DNA of 64,000 bases from Chitinophagaceae bacterium (lineage in GTDB: Bacteria; Bacteroidota; Bacteroidia; Chitinophagales; Chitinophagaceae), in assembly GCA_020403425.1 (NCBI GenBank), contig JADBXR010000004.1:62001-126000 (forward strand), given 5' to 3'. This document shows, piece by piece, positions 34,238 through 43,541 of the stretch (positions within the stretch are counted from its first letter, which is position 1; each line of letters opens with the position of its first letter). Made by a program: the position numbers and the translations under genes. The notes under the pieces are model-generated. The model searched no databases. It was given only the letters and a program-made list of their open reading frames with translations, and was not told the origin of the DNA.

Positions 34238-36006
34238 CCTATACTGATTTGGTATTGGTTTCCCCTGGTTTGCGGAAGGTACTCCTGGTTGAACCAGCTA
34301 CCGTCTATGCTGAGTATATTGTACAGGGACAATTTCTTTTTGAACATGAACCCCAGTTTGTAGGAGATCAGTTGTTCCTTGGTGTCCAGCTGGATGGCAT
34401 TGAGACGGTCATCGGGTGAGATACCATAGCCGATGTTCATACCCACCAGGTCATCGGCGCTGCCATAGTAATAGCGGGCCGATACATTATAAGAAGCGGA
34501 GACCGTACTGGTATAGGTACTGGGTGTGAGATAGGTGCGTGCCCCGAATAACCAGCTTTTGTAATACTTACCGAGATAGGCCGTATAACTCCAGGTGGGA
34601 TCGCCGCTGAATTTCAGGTAACGGAAACCCAGCTCACCCTCGAAACTTGCGGGCAGATTGGCATAGAGAGAAAAACCTCCGCGCCAATGCGGGAACACGC
34701 CCACTTTATCGGAATAACCAATGCTCACATAGGAATAGAAGGTATTGGAGATGCGCGGATATGCTTCCAGTTCATATTGCACACCGCTTTCTTTGAAGCG
34801 GTTGGCATAGTTGATCCTTCCGGTAACGGAGCCGATACCGGTGGCGCGTGTATAATCGAAACTGGCCAGGTGCCAGGGGTCATTGAACTGTTTGTCGAAA
34901 TACACATAGTCATAGCTCAACCCGATCTTGTTCTTATAGGACGATTCCTTGATGCGGTTGGCGAGCGAACGGGCTTCCGTATCGTTCCTGTTTATTTTCA
35001 AGGCCCTGTCTATGGCAACCTGCGCCTCTGCATAGCGGCGCGATGCATTCAGGAGTTTCGCCTTTCTTACCCAGAGTTCCAGAGAAGAAGGATGTGAGGA
35101 CAGCGCTGTTTCAACAACTTCCAGTCCCAGGGTATAATGATCGTTCCAGTATTCCAGGTCGGCCAGCGCCACAGAAGCGTCTTCTTGCCCCGGGTTATTC
35201 TGCAATACCCCGTTGAAATAATAGCGGGCGCTATCGTATTGTTTGGTCCAGGTATGGATCCTTCCCAGGAAGATCCTTACATCCGTATAGTCGGGGCTGA
35301 TGTGCAGGGCATTGTACAGTCGGTATCTTGCCAGTGCGTAGTTGTCCTCTTCGAACGCCGCTTTGCGGGCCAGCAATAATAGCCCGTCGGCCGATAAACT
35401 ATCCTGGTTGGTCACAGGTTCCTGTGGTGGTATGATGATGACACTGTCGGGCTTTGCGGTCTGCCTGGCTTCGCGTATCGTTTTCTCCAACGCCAGCGCT
35501 TCTTCGTTCCGGTTGTTTCTGGATAAGAGTTTCTGTAATAAGGAAGCGGCTTCTTCGGTCTGTCCCATTGCATTCAGGGCCCTTGCCTGGCGGAACAATA
35601 ATGCCTCAGAACCGGGATTGTATTGCAGTCCTTCTTTGCAGACCGTCAGCGAGCGTGCATGATCACCGGAAAAATATTCGAGGTCACTGAAGGCAATGGA
35701 AGCATCTTCATAGGCCGGTTGCCGGCTCAGTACTTTTTTGAAACAGATGCGGCCGCTATCATAGTTTTTCGTCCAGGTATGGATCCTGCCCAGGAAGATC
35801 CGAACATCAGCATAATCGGGGCTTAACGAGAGAGCCTTGTAGAGATATGTTTTGGCTTTGCCATAATTGTTCTCTTCAAAAGCTGCTTTGCGGGCCTCTT
35901 TCAACAGGCCGTCGGATGTGATCGTGTCCTGTGCATGAGCGGCTGTGCCCAGTAAGAATGCAAAGAGCGGGATAACAAGGCTTTTCAGATGAACAAGACG
36001 GATCAT
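34219..36006 (-). CDS. TPR-repeat plus YaiO-family outer-membrane beta-barrel protein
   Basis: A 595-residue exported protein (signal MIRLVHLKSLVIPLFAFLLG-TAAHA). Residues of about 25-370 hold two similar sets of TPR repeats; the unit ...KALSLSPDYADVRIFLGRIHT occurs twice with small changes (second: ALHISPDYTDVRIFLGRIHT), showing internal duplication. Residues of about 380-595 are a YaiO-type barrel (LSYDYVYFDKQFNDPWHLAS, then repeated Y-strands, ending ISIGWLRRF with terminal phenylalanine). The order TPR then barrel is that of PgaA-type polysaccharide export porins, so it is a good candidate for moving the glycan made by the facing GT2 gene through the outer membrane. Confidence 0.88.
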   Translation of the reverse strand: MIRLVHLKSLVIPLFAFLLGTAAHAQDTITSDGLLKEARKAAFEENNYGKAKTYLYKALSLSPDYADVRIFLGRIHTWTKNYDSGRICFKKVLSRQPAYEDASIAFSDLEYFSGDHARSLTVCKEGLQYNPGSEALLFRQARALNAMGQTEEAASLLQKLLSRNNRNEEALALEKTIREARQTAKPDSVIIIPPQEPVTNQDSLSADGLLLLARKAAFEEDNYALARYRLYNALHISPDYTDVRIFLGRIHTWTKQYDSARYYFNGVLQNNPGQEDASVALADLEYWNDHYTLGLEVVETALSSHPSSLELWVRKAKLLNASRRYAEAQVAIDRALKINRNDTEARSLANRIKESSYKNKIGLSYDYVYFDKQFNDPWHLASFDYTRATGIGSVTGRINYANRFKESGVQYELEAYPRISNTFYSYVSIGYSDKVGVFPHWRGGFSLYANLPASFEGELGFRYLKFSGDPTWSYTAYLGKYYKSWLFGARTYLTPSTYTSTVSASYNVSARYYYGSADDLVGMNIGYGISPDDRLNAIQLDTKEQLISYKLGFMFKKKLSLYNILSIDGSWFNQEYLPQTRGNQYQISIGWLRRF

Positions 36007-36047
36007 GCGTTTTGTATTAGCTCAACAATATCTCCAGATACAAGGTA

Positions 36048-36416
36048 TCAGCTTTTGGTGCGGGCGATCAGCCGTTTTACACGGATGGCCAGTTCATTCA
36101 GACTGAAGGGTTTGGTGATATAATCATCCGCACCCAGTTCAAATGCTTCCATCACCACTTTTTCCTGCTCCATGGCCGAGAGGATGATGATGGGTGTTTT
36201 GCGGTTCAGTTTCTGCCGCACAAAATTGATCACTTCCAGTCCGGAGGCATAGGGCATCATGATATCGGTAACGATCACATCGGGATTGGCCTGCTCCAGT
36301 TCTTCTATTGCCTGCCTTCCATCAGTGGTAACGATAACCTCATACCCTTCTTTCTTGAGTTTCATCTCAATGGTCTTCCTTAACATGGCTTCGTCTTCTG
36401 CTACCAGTATTTTCAT
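36048..36416 (-). CDS. CheY-like single-domain response regulator
   Basis: A 122-residue receiver domain with no output domain. Phosphorylation site D51 (DVIVTDIMMPYASG), acidic pocket E7-D8 (ILVAEDEAML), S80 (IIILSAME) and K102 (DYITKPFS) are all present. Start ATG 36416 places the first strand MKILVAEDE correctly; the in-frame start at 36431 adds five residues. It lies between the hybrid kinase gene (37 bases upstream) and the TPR-YaiO gene, so it is probably the last receiver of the phosphorelay and acts by protein contact, perhaps on the synthase, its HEAT partner or the porin. Confidence 0.9.
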   Translation of the reverse strand: MKILVAEDEAMLRKTIEMKLKKEGYEVIVTTDGRQAIEELEQANPDVIVTDIMMPYASGLEVINFVRQKLNRKTPIIILSAMEQEKVVMEAFELGADDYITKPFSLNELAIRVKRLIARTKS

Positions 36417-36453
36417 AGTGACCTCATCCAATTTTTTACAAAATTAATTCATT

Positions 36454-39447
36454 TCAGGCGCCTGCTGCCAGCTCTTTTTGGATCCTGTTCACTTCCTCCT
36501 GTATTTGTTTTTCCAGCTCTGCAAATAACTTTAACACTTCGCTTACCTCTTGTGCCAGATTCTCCATGGGGGCATCATTTTTGGCGCCCTGTTCTATGGT
36601 GGCCAGGAGCACCCTCAGTTTTTCCGCTTTCAACATTCCTGCGGCGCCTTTGAGTTTATGTGCTTTTTTGGCCAGCGATTCTCGGTTGTTCTCCAGTACC
36701 AGCACATTCAGTTCTTTGATGTCGAGTGGTGAATACTGCAGGAAGTAAGTGAGCACTTCCAGTACATAATTCGGGTCTTCCAGCTCTTCCAGTAAGGCCA
36801 GGTCGTACATTTTTTCCGGTTTTTCAGGTTCTTTGGATACCAATTCGGGCTGAACCGACACATGGAACAACAGGCGGATCATACGGGCATAGAGATCATT
36901 GAAGTCGAAGGGTTTTACCATGAAATCATTCATGCCCACTTCGGCGCTCTTTTCCTGGTCCTCTTTCAGGGCAGTGGCCGTCATGGCGATGATCGGGGTT
37001 TGCAGGTGCATCTTCTCCCGCAGGTATACGGTGGTCTCATACCCATCCATGATCGGCATCTGCAGGTCCATGATGATCAGGTCGTAACCGGGATCCTTTT
37101 CACAGCGTTCGATCGCTTCTTTCCCATTATTGGCGATATCGGCCTTGATCTGCATCTTGCGTAAGACGAAATCGATCAGTTTCTGGTTAATGATATTGTC
37201 TTCCACCACCAGGATCCTTTTGCCCGCCAGCCTTGCAGCGAAATCGGTTTGCCCGGCTACCACATCGTTGCTGTCCGTACGGCCGAAGGGGATCACGAAT
37301 ACGAATTCTGAGCCATTACCCGGTTCACTATTCACTGCAATGGTGCCACCCTGCAATTCTATCAATCCTTTGCTGATGGTCAGGCCCAATCCGGCGCCCC
37401 CGTAACCGCTGGCGATCTTTTTACCTGCCTGCGCAAAACTTTTGAAGATCGTATCCAGCTTGTTTGTTTCAATACCGATGCCTGTATCGCGTAAAGCAAA
37501 GGAAAGGGTGCTTCTTTTGTCGGTCTGCTCTTTCAATGACACGGTCAGTGTTATGGAGCCTTCCGTGGTGAATTTGATGGCGTTATCAATCAGGTTAGTT
37601 AGGATCTGTTTCAGGCGGAAAGCATCTCCCTTCACAAAAGAGGGAACCCCTTCCTGTATATTCATGTTGAACTGCAGTCTTTTGTTTTTGATGGCGTGCT
37701 CAAAATGTTTGGTCAGCTCTTCCAGCGTTTTGGGCAGGTCGAATGCAAAACTGTCGAGGGTGAGTTTGCCGGTGCTGAGATTGGAATAATCGAGCACATT
37801 GTTCACAATGACCACCAGGTTGTTGACGGAACGGCTGATGATATTGGTGAAACGTTCCTGTTCTTCCGTCAAGCTGGTCTCCAGCAACAAACGGGTCATT
37901 CCCTGAATGCCGTTCATGGGTGTGCGGATCTCGTGGCTCATGTTGGCCAGGAATTGTTCCTGTATCTGTTGCGCAGTCTCTGCTTTTTCTAGGGCCAGTA
38001 ATAGTTTTTGCCGGCTCTCTACCGCATCTGTGATATCCGTGGCGATACCGCTGATACCGAACATTTCGTTGCGGTCGTTGAACAAAGGGAATTTGATGAG
38101 CAGGAAATTCCTTTTGCCTTCAGGTGTATCAAGCACCTCTTCCAGCTGGATGGACCGCTTGCTGGCGATCACTTCATCATCCCCTTTCTTGTAATGATCG
38201 GCCAGCACCTTTACGTTGAAGTCGTAGTCGTCACGGTTTATCACCATTTCGTCGGTAACATCAAACACTTCCTTGAAGCGCTTGTTCACCATCAGGTATT
38301 TGCCTTCCAGGTCCTTGATGAAGATGATGGCATTGGCATTATCGAGAATGGCATTGAGGCGGTACTCGTTCTCTTTACGTTTGGCCTCAGACAGGTCCAG
38401 CTCCTGTGCCACCAGTTTCTTTTCTGTGATGTCTTTGGCCATGCACTGCAATCCCTCTATCTCTCCGTCGTCAATCAGCAACTGTGCAGACTGTTCCACC
38501 CATTTCACCTCGCCAGTCCGGGTGCGGATCCTGAATTCGAGATAGGTTGCAGGTATTTGTTGTAAGAGCTGGTCCGTGTAAAATTTCTTTACTTCTTCGG
38601 CACAGGAATCATCGATCAATGAATGATAGGGTTTGCCAATGATCTCTTCCGGTTGGTATCCTGTAAGTGCCAGTACTTTGTTGTTGACAAAAGTTACGAT
38701 CCCGAACTTATCGGTGGTGTACATGACCGCCCCCGCATTTTCTATGAGCTTTTTATATTGTTCTTCGCTGGCCAGTAGTTCGTCTTCCGCTTTTTTGCGG
38801 AGGCGCATATCCAGGTTCAGTCGCAACAGGATAGCCAATACCAGCAGGAAGGAAAATACCCCGCCGGCAAATGCGATGTAACCGATCTTCTTATCATTGC
38901 TCTGGTTGGATGCCATCCTGTTCGACAGGCTCCTCACTTCTATATCGCGGATCTGTTGCAGCAGTGTTTTTACGGAATGACTGATCCTTGGGCCTTCACC
39001 ATCGGGACGGATCATTTCTTTTACCGGGTCGCCGGTGGTCTGGCTCTTCATTAACCGTACCTGGAAAGCCTCTTTCTGCAGGCACAGGTTTTCCAGCTTA
39101 TTCATGTACACCAGCTGTTCCGGCTCCTCTTTGGTCAATTTTTTGAGTGCCCCTACGGCACTGTTAATGAGTGCGTGTAAATGATAGGTCTGGTCTTCCC
39201 ATTGTTTTTCACGGCCTACCAGGTAACTCCGGGTGCTTACTTCGGCTTCGGCAAAAACAAGGCCGATGGTATCGATCTCCTTGATCAGTACGTTGGTACG
39301 TTCAACCAGCAAACGGGTAGTTTCCTGTTTCTTTTTCTGCTCTATCATCACAAACAGGAACAGGGAGAACGCCACGAGCGAGAAAGCGAGTATCCAGCGG
39401 ATCTTTCTGTCGGGGATCAATAAACGGATGGTGCCTGTTTTTTTCAT
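36454..39447 (-). CDS. Hybrid sensor histidine kinase (CHASE3-PAS-PAS-HisKA-HATPase-REC-Hpt)
   Basis: A 997-residue membrane kinase. Two membrane helices (about 17-35 and 200-222) enclose a CHASE3-like sensor (EAEVSTRSYLVGREKQWEDQ). Then follow two PAS domains (about 228-345 and 355-480), HisKA with the autophosphorylated histidine near 505 (FLANMSHEIRTPMNG), HATPase motifs (N-A-I-K-F-T, RDTGIGIE, GGAGLGLTISKGL), a receiver with the acceptor aspartate near 796 (LIIMDLQMPIMDGYE) and a C-terminal Hpt domain (KKAHKLKGAAGMLKAEKLR, histidine near 930). It can run a full His-Asp-His relay to the next gene's CheY-like protein. First gene of the operon leading to the YaiO porin. Confidence 0.93.
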   Translation of the reverse strand: MKKTGTIRLLIPDRKIRWILAFSLVAFSLFLFVMIEQKKKQETTRLLVERTNVLIKEIDTIGLVFAEAEVSTRSYLVGREKQWEDQTYHLHALINSAVGALKKLTKEEPEQLVYMNKLENLCLQKEAFQVRLMKSQTTGDPVKEMIRPDGEGPRISHSVKTLLQQIRDIEVRSLSNRMASNQSNDKKIGYIAFAGGVFSFLLVLAILLRLNLDMRLRKKAEDELLASEEQYKKLIENAGAVMYTTDKFGIVTFVNNKVLALTGYQPEEIIGKPYHSLIDDSCAEEVKKFYTDQLLQQIPATYLEFRIRTRTGEVKWVEQSAQLLIDDGEIEGLQCMAKDITEKKLVAQELDLSEAKRKENEYRLNAILDNANAIIFIKDLEGKYLMVNKRFKEVFDVTDEMVINRDDYDFNVKVLADHYKKGDDEVIASKRSIQLEEVLDTPEGKRNFLLIKFPLFNDRNEMFGISGIATDITDAVESRQKLLLALEKAETAQQIQEQFLANMSHEIRTPMNGIQGMTRLLLETSLTEEQERFTNIISRSVNNLVVIVNNVLDYSNLSTGKLTLDSFAFDLPKTLEELTKHFEHAIKNKRLQFNMNIQEGVPSFVKGDAFRLKQILTNLIDNAIKFTTEGSITLTVSLKEQTDKRSTLSFALRDTGIGIETNKLDTIFKSFAQAGKKIASGYGGAGLGLTISKGLIELQGGTIAVNSEPGNGSEFVFVIPFGRTDSNDVVAGQTDFAARLAGKRILVVEDNIINQKLIDFVLRKMQIKADIANNGKEAIERCEKDPGYDLIIMDLQMPIMDGYETTVYLREKMHLQTPIIAMTATALKEDQEKSAEVGMNDFMVKPFDFNDLYARMIRLLFHVSVQPELVSKEPEKPEKMYDLALLEELEDPNYVLEVLTYFLQYSPLDIKELNVLVLENNRESLAKKAHKLKGAAGMLKAEKLRVLLATIEQGAKNDAPMENLAQEVSEVLKLFAELEKQIQEEVNRIQKELAAGA

Positions 39448-39573
39448 GGATGGGGCCTCTGAACAGAAACACGATTGGGTGGAAACATGCGCTCACCAAA
39501 CCGGTGACCGCTCCCAATGCAAGTTACGCACGAATCCGTTAATAATTCCGGTAAGCCGTTGGCCGGGACAGAC

Positions 39574-40920
39574 TCAGGCACTCAGTTTTTTCTCCAGTTC
39601 TTCCAATGAAACCCCCTTGGTCTCCGGCACGCTGCTGAATACCCAGACCAGCTGCAGTGCCATCATGACTGCAAAAAACGCGAAGATGGGCCAGGGGTTG
39701 TCTTTGAAGATGCCATTGTCGCTATCCAGGAAAACAGGTGTCACCAGGGTGATCAGTGCCGCAAAGACCCAGTGCACGCTGGCGCCGAATGACTGTCCTG
39801 CACTGCGGATCTTGTTGGGGAAGATCTCTGAGATGAACACCCAGATCACCGCACCCTGTCCAATGGCATGGGCCGCAATGAACAGCAGCAGGAAACTCAT
39901 CAGGAATACTGGTCCGGCATGGCTGTAAAAGGCCCAGGATACCATGGCAAGACTGAGAATATAACCCAGCGAACCGATCACCAGCAGGGTTTTTCTGCCC
40001 AACCGGTCTATCAGGTAGAGTCCCACAAAAGTGAATACCAGGTTCACGCCACCAATGGCGATGGAATTGAAAAGGGACTCTTTTGCTGCCAGCCCCGCTT
40101 TTTCCAGGATCTCCGGTGCATAGTACAGGATGAAATTGATACCCGACAGCTGGTTGAAAAAGGCGATCATGAATGCCAGGTAGATCACCTTGCTGTGTTT
40201 GCGGTTGAGGAAAGAAACGGTTTGTCCCTTGCTGTCGTGTTCGTTGCTGCGGATAATGGCCTCGGTTTCAGCAGCCACATCGGTCACACCTATCTGCTGC
40301 ATGATCTCCTGGGCCCTGGCCAGGTCGTTCTTTTTGGTGATGAGCCAGCGGGGACTTTCCGAAACGCCCAGTACGAGCAGGGTATAGAGGGTTGCCGGGA
40401 ATGTCAGCACACCCAGCATCCAGCGCCAGTCGTTCTCACCGCCAAAGCCCTGCAGGAAATAGTTGGAGAGAAAAGCCACCAGGATCCCGAACACGATATT
40501 GAACTGGTACAATGCACCCAGTCTGCCGCGGGTTACGGGTGTGGAGATCTCTGAAATATAGATGGGGGCCACTACCGAAGAGACACCGATACCTACACCA
40601 CCCAGAAAACGGAAGAAAGAGAACATATACGGACCTGTTGCCAATGCAGAACCTACTGCAGATACGGCGAACAGGATGCCTACCCAGAGCAATACCGCTT
40701 TTCTGCCGAACAACTCGGTGGGTATGCCGCCAAAGATGGCGCCCAGCACCGTACCCCACAATGCCATCGACATGATAAAGAAGCCATGAAACAAAGGTGT
40801 GGTATGCCAGAGTTCTTTAATGGGCTGGTTAGCACCGGAAATGACAACGGTATCGAAACCGAAAATGAAACCTGCCAGTGCCACTACAATTGACCACTGT
40901 ACCAGTTTGCTTTTGTTCAT
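39574..40920 (-). CDS. MFS sugar porter
   Basis: A 448-residue transporter with twelve membrane helices of the sugar-porter family (XylE/GalP type). Family motifs: F-G-F-D-T-V-V-I-S-G-A in helix 1, ELFGRKA after helix 2, RFLGGVGIGVSSVVAPIYIS, E-I-S-T-P-V-T-R-G-R-L-G, ESPRWLI in the central loop, YLIDRLGRK and the terminal VPETKGVSLEELEKKL. It would take up a hexose or pentose by proton symport. ATG 40920 is the real start; the frame stays open upstream only because it crosses the AT-rich repeat at 40958-41046. An outer-membrane barrel gene precedes it on the same strand. Confidence 0.92.
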   Translation of the reverse strand: MNKSKLVQWSIVVALAGFIFGFDTVVISGANQPIKELWHTTPLFHGFFIMSMALWGTVLGAIFGGIPTELFGRKAVLLWVGILFAVSAVGSALATGPYMFSFFRFLGGVGIGVSSVVAPIYISEISTPVTRGRLGALYQFNIVFGILVAFLSNYFLQGFGGENDWRWMLGVLTFPATLYTLLVLGVSESPRWLITKKNDLARAQEIMQQIGVTDVAAETEAIIRSNEHDSKGQTVSFLNRKHSKVIYLAFMIAFFNQLSGINFILYYAPEILEKAGLAAKESLFNSIAIGGVNLVFTFVGLYLIDRLGRKTLLVIGSLGYILSLAMVSWAFYSHAGPVFLMSFLLLFIAAHAIGQGAVIWVFISEIFPNKIRSAGQSFGASVHWVFAALITLVTPVFLDSDNGIFKDNPWPIFAFFAVMMALQLVWVFSSVPETKGVSLEELEKKLSA

Positions 40921-40957
40921 AGCAATCGATTTTGGTACAGGAAGATACGAGAAATGG

Positions 40958-41046
40958 GAATATTGAATCATGAACAAGGAATATTGAATATTGATCGGAG
41001 GATACTTCATCATTCAATATTCCTTGTTCATTATTCAACATTCTTC
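40958..41046. repeat. Dispersed AT-rich repeat as an inverted pair, copies B1/B2
   Basis: Left arm 40958-40995 (contains CATGAACAAGGAATATTGAA) and right arm 41009-41046 (contains TTCAATATTCCTTGTTCATT) are mutual reverse complements with few mismatches, separated by 13 bases. The right arm supplies the stop region of the outer-membrane barrel gene. Same sequence family as the arms around the four-helix-bundle gene at 59.5-60.0 kb, here with no gene between them. Confidence 0.8.
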
Positions 41047-43477
41047 ACTTTTCTACGCGGTCCATTTCGTCTTTGGCGCTGCCTGGGTTGCGGCGGGTCG
41101 TTTTCAGTGGTTTGCCAAAACGGTAACTGAGGCCGAGGTTAAGCACACGGGTATCTCTTTTCAGCAGAAAATATTCTTCAGCACCCGGGAAATCGGTAAG
41201 CCCTTCCATGGCCTGAGTAAAGAAGAGGTCCCTGATACTGAGGCGAAGGGTCCCCTTTTTATTGAATATGGGCCTGGCAACACCAATAGATAACTGGCCG
41301 GTGGGATACAATAATTCCTGCAGGTCGTTGCGCGCACGGCCGGTATAGAAACCGGAGAGTTCCAGTGTATACAGTTGTCCTGCCTTGAACTGGTTGTTGA
41401 TGCTGAGGTTTGTCTGCGAGATATCGGAACGATAATCCACATTCCGATACCCTTTTAATTCTTTGTGATTATAAAGCACCTGGCCGGAGAGGTTCCACCA
41501 GGGGAATGGGTTTAACTGAATGGCCACTGCAATACCCAGGTTGGTCATCCTGCCCACATTGCCATTGGTATATACGAGTATGTCGCTCCCGTCGTTCAGG
41601 AACAACTGGGAGAAATAGTCCTTGATGATGCTGTACGAGACCGTGGTGGTCAGCCATTGTTTGTATTGATGACTCAGTTCCAGGTTCCAGCTATACTGCG
41701 GCTGGAAAAAAGGATTGCCTTTTTCGTACGTGTATTTGTTGATGATGGAGACATAGGGGTTCAGTTTCTGGAAAGGTGGCCTGTCTATCCGCCGGCCGGC
41801 AGTGAAAGTGAAGGTATTGGATGAATCGGCCTGTATGCTGAGATACCCCGAAGGGAACAGGCCGGAATAGGTTCTGGAAAAAGCGGAATCTTTCTGCCGC
41901 ACATTGCCCAGCTGGTGCGCATCGTAATGGGTGTTCTCGTAACGAAGACCCAGTTGGTAACTGACGCGTGCTGTTTTGTGTTCGAAACTGCTGTACAGGG
42001 CATGGATGTTTTCCTGGTACAGGAAGTGATTGCTTTTATTGATATCGTCTTTCCAGCTGCTGCCATCATACAGTTCATAAGCCGCCAGGTTATCGGTACG
42101 GATGGCGGAGAGTTTATATCCCGATTCCAGTTTGGCATTCTTACCGAGTTGCAGAGTATGGTCTACCTTGGCGGAGCGGATGGAAATGGTTGCCGGCAGG
42201 CTGCCCCTGGAACCTTCAGTATAACCGCCATTGGCTTGTAACTGGCTGCTGAACGATTGCTGGTTATTGATATCGTAAGACAGGTAATCCAGGTCGGCCG
42301 TGATCTCCTGTGTGCGGGAGAGGGTATGTTTGGCGTTCAGGTTGATGCCCCCGTTGCGGAAACGTCCGCTGGTTGCGCCATAGGTCCTGATGGTGGAGTC
42401 GGTGACCCCTGCGGCGTTTTTCCAGTTGGCAGAAGCGTCGCTGCTGCCGCTACGGTTATTGGCGATACCGGTGAGTGCTATACCGAATGTAGTCTTTGGG
42501 GAGGCATAAAAATCCAATCCCATTTTCAGCGTATTACTGCTGTTCTGGTTCAGGAAACCCGTAGGCTGATCGAGCAGCGACAGCAAACTGCCATTGGTGT
42601 TGAAATATTTTCGCAAGGCATAGATATCCATGAAGCCCTTGCTGAAATTACTGCTCCAGGTGGCAAAAGCGTTGAACTTGCCGTTGCGATAATTCAATAC
42701 CAGGCTATTGTTGTTCTTTGGGTAACGGCCCTGCGCCAACGAACCGGTAAGGGTTCCGTTGAAACCGGTCTGCCTGTTCTTTTTGGTCTTTATGTTGATG
42801 ATACCCGCATTGCCACTGGCATCGTAGCGGGCCGAGGGACTGGTGATCAGTTCTATCTGCTCTACCTGTGAGGAGCTGATGCCGCTCAGCAGGTTGTTGA
42901 GGTCGCTGCCGGATATATAGGTGGGTTTATCATCGATGAGTACCAATACCCCGGCCTTACCCTGCAGGCTGATGCCGCCGTTCCTGTCTACCAGAACACC
43001 CGGCGATTTTTCCAGCACTTCCAGTACGGTGGTACCGGCATTGGTGACAGAAGCATCTACATTGACAATGGTTTTTCCCTGAGCCCTTTGTATGAAGGCT
43101 TTGCGTGAGCTGACGCTGACATTGCCCAGTGTTTTTGCCGCGGTAGGCAAGACCAGTGTCATTTTCCTGGCGACAGCCTGTTCTGCGCTGATGGGGAACA
43201 GGGTTGTTTCATGACCCACATAACTGACCCGCAGCACCTGATCGGCGGTAATGGTGATGTAAAAAAACGACAGGCCATTTTTGTTGGTAACGGCTGACCT
43301 GATCAGTTTCTGGTCTGCTTTCTGCAGCAGTTCCACCACGGCGCCTTCGAGGTGCTCATTTTGTTCATTCACCACAGTAATCTGGAAGTTCTCTGCCGGC
43401 AGGCCATTCTGGGCTTTTGCCAGGAATACACATAACAGCAACAGTGCACACAATAGGATCAGTTCAACCTTTTTCAT
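41045..43477 (-). CDS. TonB-receptor-like outer-membrane beta-barrel protein with N-terminal CarboxypepD-like domain
   Basis: An 810-residue exported protein: signal peptide MKKVELILLCALLLLCVFLA-KA, a carboxypeptidase-regulatory-like beta domain (about 30-105), a plug-like region (about 125-230, with GVLVDRNGGISLQGKAGVLV and the ISSSQVEQIELITSPSARYD block followed by A-G-I-I-N-I-K-T-K) and a large barrel to the end (NLGLSYRFGKPLK). This is the outer-membrane beta-barrel family protein type widespread in Bacteroidota, related to TonB receptors but lacking an evident TonB box and SusD partner. Ligand unknown; the sugar porter next to it may be functionally linked. Its last codons lie in the repeat at 41009-41046. 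Confidence 0.85.
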   Translation of the reverse strand: MKKVELILLCALLLLCVFLAKAQNGLPAENFQITVVNEQNEHLEGAVVELLQKADQKLIRSAVTNKNGLSFFYITITADQVLRVSYVGHETTLFPISAEQAVARKMTLVLPTAAKTLGNVSVSSRKAFIQRAQGKTIVNVDASVTNAGTTVLEVLEKSPGVLVDRNGGISLQGKAGVLVLIDDKPTYISGSDLNNLLSGISSSQVEQIELITSPSARYDASGNAGIINIKTKKNRQTGFNGTLTGSLAQGRYPKNNNSLVLNYRNGKFNAFATWSSNFSKGFMDIYALRKYFNTNGSLLSLLDQPTGFLNQNSSNTLKMGLDFYASPKTTFGIALTGIANNRSGSSDASANWKNAAGVTDSTIRTYGATSGRFRNGGINLNAKHTLSRTQEITADLDYLSYDINNQQSFSSQLQANGGYTEGSRGSLPATISIRSAKVDHTLQLGKNAKLESGYKLSAIRTDNLAAYELYDGSSWKDDINKSNHFLYQENIHALYSSFEHKTARVSYQLGLRYENTHYDAHQLGNVRQKDSAFSRTYSGLFPSGYLSIQADSSNTFTFTAGRRIDRPPFQKLNPYVSIINKYTYEKGNPFFQPQYSWNLELSHQYKQWLTTTVSYSIIKDYFSQLFLNDGSDILVYTNGNVGRMTNLGIAVAIQLNPFPWWNLSGQVLYNHKELKGYRNVDYRSDISQTNLSINNQFKAGQLYTLELSGFYTGRARNDLQELLYPTGQLSIGVARPIFNKKGTLRLSIRDLFFTQAMEGLTDFPGAEEYFLLKRDTRVLNLGLSYRFGKPLKTTRRNPGSAKDEMDRVEK

Positions 43478-43541
43478 GCAAGGAAATTATTGAAAAAGGT
43501 TTCCTGGCAAAGCGGTTTTGGTTGAGTGGTGGAAGGGGTGA

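Noticed and set aside
40921..41013. N-terminal extension of the sugar porter
   Set aside because: The extra 31 codons are translated repeat sequence; the family start is ATG 40920.
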